From: CAWELS01 sp964468205
Lineage (GTDB): Bacteria; Acidobacteriota; Terriglobia; Bryobacterales; Bryobacteraceae
NCBI GenBank assembly: GCA_964468205.1
Contig: CAYXVG010000010.1
Location: forward strand, 62,001-126,000
Reading direction: 5' to 3'
DNA length: 64,000 nucleotides
Below are positions 58,685-64,000 of this stretch, piece by piece; the stretch's first letter is position 1; the number at the start of each line of letters is the position of its first letter. A model generated the notes under the pieces. It ran no database searches, had not been told where the DNA came from, and was given only the letters and a program-made list of their open reading frames with translations. A program made the position numbers and the translations under genes.

Positions 58685-59641
58685 ATGGACAGACGAACTT
58701 TCCTCATTGCAACCGCGGCCCTCGCCGCCAATCGAACGGCGCTTGCCGCGAAACCGATGCCCACGAAGCGGTTGGGCAATACCGATCTTGTCGTCTCCAA
58801 AATCACGGTAGGAGGCTATCACTTCCTCAACAACGGCGAGGAGGAGGCGGTCCGCATCGTCCACCGCGCCATTGATCTGGGAGTAAATTTCTTCGACAGC
58901 GCCCACAAGTACAACGCGGGGCGGAGCGATCTCGCTTATGGCAAGGCAATCGATGCCGGGCTCCGAAAGAAGGTGCTGCTGATGTCGAAGGCCCAATTTC
59001 GGGAGGAATACAGCGCGACCCAGCAGCTCAACGAAACCCTCAGCCGGATGGGTACCGACTACCTCGACCTCTGGCAATGTCACGAAGTAGTTACCCACGA
59101 AGAGGTCGACAAGATCCTCGGCCCGGGCGGCGCGCTGGAAGCCTTTGTCAAAGCGAAGAAGGCCGGCAAGACGCGCTACATCGGCTTCAGCGGTCACCGG
59201 GACCCCACCGTTCATCAGCGCCTGTTGGCCGCCTTCGATGGCTGGGACACGGTGCAGCACCCGGTGAACCTGATCGATCAGCACTACCTGAGCTTCATCG
59301 ACTCGGTGATTCCCCGGGCGCGAGAGCGTGAGGTGGGGGTGATTGCCATGAAGTCGAACGCCATAGGCAACATCACCAAGAACAACGTTGCCACCATCCC
59401 CGAATGCCTCCGCTTTGCCTGGAGCCAAGACGTTGACACGCTCGTATCCGGTGTTCGCAGCGTGCAGGAGCTCGAAGAAAACGTCGCCGCCTGCAAGACG
59501 TTCGAGCCGATGCCGGCAAACGAGATATCAGAGCTGCTGGAACGTACCCGGCAGGGCAAGTATGGCCAGGAGGTGGAGCAGTACAAGTTGAAACCCGATG
59601 TCGGCGGCGTCCCTTATCACCACGACGGCGAGCCGGCCTAA
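58685..59641 (+). CDS. Exported aldo/keto reductase
   Basis: 318 residues with GAGAGGGG before the ATG. The N-terminus MDRRTFLIATAALAANRTAL is a twin-arginine-like leader. The AKR motifs are RLGNTDLVVSKITVGGYH, FFDSAHKYNAGRSD (catalytic Asp and Tyr), LLMSKAQF (Lys) and LDLWQCHEV (His), then GKTRYIGFSGHRD. Export with a folded NADP cofactor explains a Tat leader. Oxidoreductases of this kind are common around sugar-processing genes. Convergent with the DUF1080 gene three bases away. Confidence 0.87.
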   Translation: MDRRTFLIATAALAANRTALAAKPMPTKRLGNTDLVVSKITVGGYHFLNNGEEEAVRIVHRAIDLGVNFFDSAHKYNAGRSDLAYGKAIDAGLRKKVLLMSKAQFREEYSATQQLNETLSRMGTDYLDLWQCHEVVTHEEVDKILGPGGALEAFVKAKKAGKTRYIGFSGHRDPTVHQRLLAAFDGWDTVQHPVNLIDQHYLSFIDSVIPRAREREVGVIAMKSNAIGNITKNNVATIPECLRFAWSQDVDTLVSGVRSVQELEENVAACKTFEPMPANEISELLERTRQGKYGQEVEQYKLKPDVGGVPYHHDGEPA

Positions 59642-59644
59642 TGT

Positions 59645-60436
59645 CTACCTCACAACAATAGGCCGTAGAGGCCGAACGTAAATGTTCCGGTACGCCACTG
59701 GACCGTGATCTCCTTGCAGCATGATCGGGTTCTGGAGGGCCGCGGGGATGTTCATGTGCGCCCGGGTCGGCCCATCAACCTCTACGTCCTCTTGCACCGG
59801 AATCCCGTTGTGCAGCACCCGGATGAACTTGGCATTTTCGGTCTTGCCGCCGCCAGCGTCGAACTTCGGGCCGCGGAACCAGATGTGAAAGCTTTGCCAC
59901 TGGCCGGGTCTCCGGCTCGCGTTCACCCGGGGAGCTGATCCTCCCACGCCTTTCTCATCGATCCACCGGTGGTAGATGGCGCCACAGTCGGAGGTCTTCA
60001 TCGGCCGCTTGGCGCCCCAGCTATCGAAAACCTGCACTTCGTAGAGTCCGTGCAGATAGACCCCCGAGTTCGAACCTTTCGCCAATAAGAATTCGACATA
60101 GAGCTCGATGTCTCCGAACTTCTCGTCAGTCACCAGATTCGCGGTGCGCCCTTTCGGTCCGTTTACGATTCTCTCACCCGGTTCCGGCGTGCCGTGCAGG
60201 AGGGTGGGTGACAGCAGCGGTTCCCACCGGACGCCTCGCGTCGTGTACCAGGCATTCTCCGTGCTGCCATCGGCATGCCAGCCGCTCAGGTCCTTTCCAT
60301 TGAGAAGCGGACGCCATCCGTCTTCGAGCAGAAACGGCGGATCGCCGTGCGGAAGCCCATCGTTGAGTTCCACTTTGCTCTGCGCCACCACCATCAGCGC
60401 CGCCAACAAACAGATAGACAATATTCGAGTTTTCAT
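59645..60436 (-). CDS. Secreted DUF1080 (3-keto-disaccharide hydrolase-like) protein
   Basis: 263 residues from the ATG at 60436, which opens a signal peptide (ILSICLLAALMVVAQ); a longer in-frame start is improbable. The concanavalin-like domain is typical: GWRPLLNGKDLSGWHADGS, DIELYVEFLLAKGSNSGVYLHGLYEVQVFDSW, CGAIYHRW, PGQWQSFHIWFRGPKF and IMLQGDHGPVAYRNIYVRPL. Members hydrolyse or bind 3-keto-glycosides and other glycans outside the cytoplasm. Its neighbours are an exported aldo/keto reductase and WecB-type epimerase, so substrate could be a keto sugar, but this is inference. Confidence 0.85.
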   Translation of the reverse strand: MKTRILSICLLAALMVVAQSKVELNDGLPHGDPPFLLEDGWRPLLNGKDLSGWHADGSTENAWYTTRGVRWEPLLSPTLLHGTPEPGERIVNGPKGRTANLVTDEKFGDIELYVEFLLAKGSNSGVYLHGLYEVQVFDSWGAKRPMKTSDCGAIYHRWIDEKGVGGSAPRVNASRRPGQWQSFHIWFRGPKFDAGGGKTENAKFIRVLHNGIPVQEDVEVDGPTRAHMNIPAALQNPIMLQGDHGPVAYRNIYVRPLRPIVVR

Positions 60437-60624
60437 GGTCCGACCCAAGTATACAGTCGAATTCTGGTTTCCGTGACGATCACCGTAACCCGCAATTCCG
60501 GGGATCTTGGCTGCAATGCGAACGCCGAAGCCGAGGCCAAGCAACGTTGCCGTCCGTGTGGCGCCTCGGCTACCCTGGGTGTTGCGCGGCGAGCGGCCGC
60601 CCGTTGGCCGCGAGTTTGAATCCC

Positions 60625-61689
60625 ATGAAACACATCCTTGTCGCCGGGGCGCGCCCGAACTTTATGAAGGTCGCCCCGATCCTTCGGGCCTTCTCCACCC
60701 ATGCCCCGGACGAAGACGTTCTTCTCCTCCACACAGGCCAGCACTATAGCAGCAACATGTCGGATAGCTTCTTCGAAGACCTCGGCATTCCTCCGGCGAA
60801 TATCAATCTCGGAATCGGGTCAGGAAGCCACGCCGAACAAACCGCTCGGATCATGGTCGGCTTCGAGAAGGTCTGCCTCGACGAAAAGCCGGACTGGGTG
60901 CTCGTTGTGGGCGACGTCAATTCCACGGTGGCCTGCGCAATCACCGCCAAGAAACTCGGCATCCGTGTCGCCCACGTCGAGGCCGGCCTGCGCTCACGCG
61001 ACATGTCGATGCCCGAGGAGATCAATCGCCTCTGCACCGACGTGATCGCGGACCTGCTCTTCACCACCGATGAACTGGCGGACGAAAACCTCCGGCAGGA
61101 AGGCATCCGGGAGGAGAGAATCCGGCGCGTTGGCAACACGATGATCGATACGCTGCTCCGGCACATCGGTCAGGCCCGCGCCTTGCCGCCCCACCCGGCC
61201 GCATCCGGTGAAGCATACGCCGTGCTCACCATGCACCGTCCCTCGAATGTCGACCGTGTCGAGGACTTGGCGCGCCTGATAGAAGCCGTCAATGATGTCG
61301 CCGCGCGGATCCCCATCATCTTCCCTGTCCACCCTCGGACGGCCCCTCAGCTCCGCGAAGTGGAGCTTCATCGGAATCTTCGCCTGGTGGAGCCGATGAG
61401 CTATCTCCCGTTTCTCGCCCTGGTGGCCGGATCGCGCATGGTGCTCACCGACAGCGGCGGCATCCAGGAGGAAACCACGATTCTCGGCATTCCCTGTCTG
61501 ACGATGCGCCCGAACACCGAGCGGCCCATCACATGCACAATCGGCACCAACGTTCTCGTTGGCGCAGACCCCGGCCGCATCCGGCGCGAAGCGTTCGCCG
61601 TGCTCGATGGCGCCTCCAAACCAGCCGCGGTCCCCGAAATGTGGGACGGCCATGCAGCCGAGCGTATCGTTGCGGCGCTCTGTGGCTGA
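60625..61689 (+). CDS. wecB: UDP-N-acetylglucosamine 2-epimerase (non-hydrolysing)
   Basis: 354 residues from the ATG at 60625; the longer frame upstream lacks family similarity. Blocks are KHILVAGARPNFMKVAPILRAF, LLHTGQHYSSNMSD, VVGDVNSTVACAITAKKLGIRVAHVEAGLRSRD, MPEEINRLCTDVIAD, VLTMHRPSNVDR and MVLTDSGGIQEETTILGIPCLTMRPNTERPI. It converts UDP-GlcNAc to UDP-ManNAc in the cytoplasm, feeding enterobacterial-common-antigen-like or exopolysaccharide synthesis. It converges, three bases apart, with a glycosyltransferase. Confidence 0.95.
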   Translation: MKHILVAGARPNFMKVAPILRAFSTHAPDEDVLLLHTGQHYSSNMSDSFFEDLGIPPANINLGIGSGSHAEQTARIMVGFEKVCLDEKPDWVLVVGDVNSTVACAITAKKLGIRVAHVEAGLRSRDMSMPEEINRLCTDVIADLLFTTDELADENLRQEGIREERIRRVGNTMIDTLLRHIGQARALPPHPAASGEAYAVLTMHRPSNVDRVEDLARLIEAVNDVAARIPIIFPVHPRTAPQLREVELHRNLRLVEPMSYLPFLALVAGSRMVLTDSGGIQEETTILGIPCLTMRPNTERPITCTIGTNVLVGADPGRIRREAFAVLDGASKPAAVPEMWDGHAAERIVAALCG

Positions 61690-61692
61690 TCT

Positions 61693-62901
61693 TTACTTCC
61701 CGAGCACGGCTCCGTAGACAGTCTCATATCGCGCTACGCTCGCCGGCCAAGTCCGCTCCCGCTCGACAAACCTGCGCGCCGCGGCTTTACGACCGGGCCA
61801 CAAGCCGGGGTTTTTTGTCACCTCTCCAACCACTCGTGCCAGTGCCCGGGCATCACCGGCCGGGAAGAGCCAGCCAGTCTCCCCGTCCGTTATCAACTCC
61901 CGATGGCCGCCGACGTTGGAGGCCACCACCAGCCGGCCCCGAGCCATCGCCTCGAGCGGTTTGAGCGGCGTCACCATGTCCGTGAGCCGCGTGGCGTGCC
62001 GCGGATAGACGAAGATGTCCACGAGGTCGTAATAAAGACATACCTGATCATGAGGGACGCGGCCCGTGAACGTGATGCGGTCGCGCAAGCCGCGGTTCGC
62101 TGCGAGCTTTTGCAAACGCTCTTTCTCGGGGCCGCCCCCGACGATCAGCAGATGCACCGCCGGCGTCTGGGCGACAATCGCCTCCATCGCCTCGAGAAGC
62201 ACCTCAAGGCCTTCGTATGCATACATCGACCCGATGAAGCCCAGCACTGTCCGGCCGCGGAGGTCCAGCCCATTCGGCCCTACGCCTTCGGGCTCCCGCT
62301 CCGGCTCAAACGGGAAGTTTTCGATATCGACTGCGTTGGGGATAACTGCGACCTTACCGGCGGGAATGCCGCGCGCCAGGATCTCCCGCCGTAAACCATC
62401 GCATATCGTGGTTACGCCATTAGCCTGACGCAGCACCCGCGTCTCCAGAGCCCGCGATACCCGGTAGCGGAGACTGCCTTCCCGGGTTGTCCCATGTGTG
62501 ACCGCCGCGTCCTCCCATGAGGCTCGCATCTCATAAATCACCGGAATTCCCACCTCCCGGCCTACAGCCAGAGCCGCCATACCAGTCAGGCAGGGCGAAT
62601 GTGCGTGCAGAATGTCCGGCAATCCGTTTCGCACCACCGTCCGCAGCCGGCGTTTCAGATCGCGAACCACGGCCCACTGATTCAGTGCGGGAAGCTCGTC
62701 ATAAATCCTACCCTCCGGGAAGGTCCGGTGGAAACGGAATCCGTGGCTTTCCTCGACCATCTGTCCCGGACCCTGCTTCGTGGTGGTGACGTGGGAAGTC
62801 TGCCAGCCTCGCGCCCGCTGCTCCCGCAGGATCGCCAACGTCCGGAACGAGTAGCCGCTCTGCAACGGCACGGAATGATCCAGAACATGGAGCACGTGCA
62901 T
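61693..62901 (-). CDS. GT4 glycosyltransferase, exosortase-associated type
   Basis: 402 residues from the ATG at 62901; the longer frame upstream is basic shadow sequence. The start HVLHVLDHSVPLQSGYSFRTLAILREQRARGW is the hallmark of the exosortase-A-associated glycosyltransferases (TIGR04063 type). It has two Rossmann halves: VIYEMRASWEDAAVTHG, VIPNAVDIENFPFEPE, LGFIGSMYAYEGLEVLLEAM and the GT-B donor site FVYPRHATRLTDMVTPLKPLEAMARG with Glu. It transfers a nucleotide-sugar residue in exopolysaccharide assembly. No exosortase or PEP-CTERM substrate is seen in this window. Confidence 0.9.
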   Translation of the reverse strand: MHVLHVLDHSVPLQSGYSFRTLAILREQRARGWQTSHVTTTKQGPGQMVEESHGFRFHRTFPEGRIYDELPALNQWAVVRDLKRRLRTVVRNGLPDILHAHSPCLTGMAALAVGREVGIPVIYEMRASWEDAAVTHGTTREGSLRYRVSRALETRVLRQANGVTTICDGLRREILARGIPAGKVAVIPNAVDIENFPFEPEREPEGVGPNGLDLRGRTVLGFIGSMYAYEGLEVLLEAMEAIVAQTPAVHLLIVGGGPEKERLQKLAANRGLRDRITFTGRVPHDQVCLYYDLVDIFVYPRHATRLTDMVTPLKPLEAMARGRLVVASNVGGHRELITDGETGWLFPAGDARALARVVGEVTKNPGLWPGRKAAARRFVERERTWPASVARYETVYGAVLGK

Positions 62902-62971
62902 TTGCAATCGCTTCAGTCTAGCAAAACCTATGCACCGAGCAGTCGTGGAAAGGACTCCGGTGTGGCGCCAG

Positions 62972-63175
62972 CTAACCCAGCGGCGGCTCATCGATCTCGG
63001 CCGCGCGCTCCCGCTCCTCCATCTCCTCTCTCTTCCAGGCAATCCAACTTTTTGCCGCCAGTCCCGCGAGGAGGATGAGAATGACCATCAGGAAGGCGCC
63101 TCGGAGTGTCGCAACGCCGATGAGGGCAAGGACTATATAGCCGACTAAGGATGCGTAGAACCTTCGCTTCGTCAC
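62972..63175 (-). CDS. Small two-helix membrane protein
   Basis: 67 residues from a GTG with GGGAG nine bases upstream. Two hydrophobic segments (FYASLVGYIVLALIGVATL and LMVILILLAGLAAKSWI) are followed by a charged tail (KREEMEERERAAEIDEPPLG). No homologous family is recognised. The ribosome site, start-codon choice and helix pattern favour a real gene. It lies 70 bp upstream of the glycosyltransferase on the same strand and may be co-transcribed with it. Confidence 0.5.
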   Translation of the reverse strand: MTKRRFYASLVGYIVLALIGVATLRGAFLMVILILLAGLAAKSWIAWKREEMEERERAAEIDEPPLG

Positions 63176-63234
63176 GATGATCTTCTCCCGGTGGTCGTGC
63201 TGCGGGGGGTTATTCTCCTAGTATCACTCGGACG

Positions 63235-63363
63235 ATGGAGACAGGCCAAACAGGTAATTTAGGGCGAGAATTCAGGGTTTCACCGGAGCAACAAACCACC
63301 TTCGAATCCGGCACAATAGCCGATGAAGCTATTAGGGAGATACACCTTGTAGGCGTGTCTTAA
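63235..63363 (+). CDS. Possible 42-residue ORF, unknown
   Basis: An ATG at 63235 opens 42 codons (METGQTGNLGREFRVSPEQQ ...) ending at TAA 63361-63363. The protein is hydrophilic and has no membrane segment. No Shine-Dalgarno sequence is seen. Its stop abuts the inverted repeat at 63364, which is the main reason to record it. It may be spurious. Confidence 0.25.
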   Translation: METGQTGNLGREFRVSPEQQTTFESGTIADEAIREIHLVGVS

Positions 63364-63403
63364 GGCGTTTCAACTTGGCACTCCAGTTCCAAAGTGAAAC
63401 GCC
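63364..63403. repeat. 15-bp-armed inverted repeat
   Basis: GGCGTTTCAACTTGG and CCAAAGTGAAACGCC pair over 13 of 15 positions around a ten-base loop (two internal mismatches). No U run follows on the plus strand, so it is not a standard terminator. It might be a regulatory hairpin in the sigma-factor leader. Confidence 0.7.
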
Positions 63404-63678
63404 GCTCGCGTTCTGATTGTTTCGATTTGGAACGGCGGCTGGAACAGGGTCGGGAAACCCCCGCCGCCGGTAGTGGACGCGGGAGCAGATGAACAACGGC
63501 TTCGCGCCGTTGATTCGCTTATGTTTCTGGTATCGGCAGGGAGAAGTGACTCGGCGCAAGTAGGTCTTTCACCGTAGAGTGCGGAAATGGCTTCCGGGAT
63601 GCACAAGCTATCGATGTCAGCGCAGTCGGCTGATAGCGCGGTTAGGGCGTTTCCGGCGCCAAAGATGAGGACTCCAAG

Positions 63679-64000
63679 ATGCTAATGAATCATTTGACCG
63701 AGATCGTAGCAGAGGACAACAATCCACGCGACAAGGTGGTTTTGGAGCATCTGCCTCTCGTCAAGGCAATCGCGGTTCGCGTTCATGAGAACCTCCCCGT
63801 GCATGTCGATCTGGACGATCTCGTTCATGCCGGCATTCTGGGTCTTTTTGACGCGGTTACGAAATATAATCCGGAGAAGAAGGTCGCGTTTTCCAGCTAT
63901 GCGAAGCATCGAATCAAAGGCGCCATTCTTGATAGCCTAAGACAGCTAGACTGGGCCTCGCGGGACCTTCGACGCCGGCACAAGCAGGTGGAAGCGGCCA
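63679..64000 (+). CDS. Sigma-70 family factor, FliA/WhiG type (partial)
   Basis: The frame opens at ATG 63679 with GAGGA seven bases upstream and is cut by the right edge after ~107 codons. Region 2 is complete: LEHLPLVKAIAVRVHENLPV, VDLDDLVHAGILGLFDAVTKYNPEKKVAFSSYAKHRIKGAILDSLRQLDWASRDLRRR, here quoted in pieces. The LVHAGILGLFDAV core, FSSYAKHRIKGAILD and LRQLDWASRD pattern match sigma-28 (FliA/WhiG) factors, which serve flagellar or developmental genes. Regions 3 and 4 are outside the window. Confidence 0.88.
   Translation, partial: MLMNHLTEIVAEDNNPRDKVVLEHLPLVKAIAVRVHENLPVHVDLDDLVHAGILGLFDAVTKYNPEKKVAFSSYAKHRIKGAILDSLRQLDWASRDLRRRHKQVEAA

Larger units (their letters stand above)
63176..63678. 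other. Non-coding region before the sigma-factor gene
   Basis: About 500 bp between the divergent small membrane protein and the sigma factor. It holds a possible 42-codon ORF (63235-63363), a long inverted repeat just after it (63364-63403), and a 7-bp hairpin CAACGGC-TTCGC-GCCGTTG at 63494-63512. I could not match a known riboswitch, tRNA or complete sigma-70 promoter. Confidence 0.55.

Noticed and set aside
63176..63678. Cyclic-di-GMP riboswitch before the sigma-28 gene
   Set aside because: The hairpins do not match the GEMM core or tetraloop receptor sequences I know.

Overview
This 64 kb window looks like chromosomal DNA from a free-living Gram-negative heterotroph, most likely an acidobacterium of the Solibacter/Bryobacter type. 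This is an inference. It rests on a secreted protein whose N-terminal module resembles the domain typical of Solibacter (TIGR03437-like), on secreted sugar-related families common in that phylum (sialate O-acetylesterase, DUF1080, FG-GAP, NHL and xylose-isomerase-like TIM barrels), on hopanoid cyclitol-ether genes, on an outer membrane (lpxC, LptF/LptG) and on high GC. I saw no rRNA, tRNA, CRISPR array, transposase or prophage. A 100-base run of N (20790-20889) marks an assembly gap inside a short tandem repeat.

Layout. 1-5 kb: two tandem secreted paralogs, a mutarotase-like protein, an NHL propeller and a sialate O-acetylesterase. 5-9.7 kb: pyruvate:ferredoxin oxidoreductase followed directly by a dihydroorotate-dehydrogenase-like protein. 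10-18.4 kb: FG-GAP protein and sugar isomerase, aldo/keto reductase, M13 metallopeptidase, a DUF5715-like peptidase, a cyclophilin lipoprotein and an aminotransferase. 18.4-23 kb: a TIGR03437-like/PEBP fusion, a repeat-rich non-coding kilobase, a SYLF protein and a small secreted protein. 23-32.5 kb (minus strand): one long cluster, rimP-nusA-infB-ylxP-rbfA-apbE-hemE-hemY, with terminator-like hairpins touching the rimP and infB start codons.

32.6-36.7 kb (minus strand): hpnJ, two four-helix DMT/SMR-type transporter subunits, hpnI and a small HExxH protein, four of them overlapping or nearly so. This looks like a module for making and possibly flipping a glycosylated hopanoid. 36.8-43.5 kb: a LolA-like secreted protein, FlK-type thioesterase, RhaI-type L-rhamnose isomerase, cupin, enolase-superfamily enzyme, an NYN nuclease with two LOTUS domains, and an MFS transporter. 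43.7-49.5 kb (minus strand): a tldD-tldE pair with signal peptides followed by a single-chain LptF-LptG fusion. 49.6-58.7 kb: LuxR regulator, CpaE-like ATPase, ABC exporter, PH-domain membrane protein, lpxC, polA with a structured leader, and a second cyclophilin lipoprotein. 58.7-64 kb: secreted aldo/keto reductase, DUF1080 protein, WecB-type epimerase, exosortase-associated-type glycosyltransferase, a small membrane protein and the start of a FliA/WhiG-type sigma factor cut by the window end.

The strongest leads for undescribed biology are the hpnJ-SMR-SMR-hpnI-zincin cluster, the exported TldD/TldE pair coupled to fused LptFG, the rimP/infB start-codon hairpins, and the LOTUS-NYN protein.
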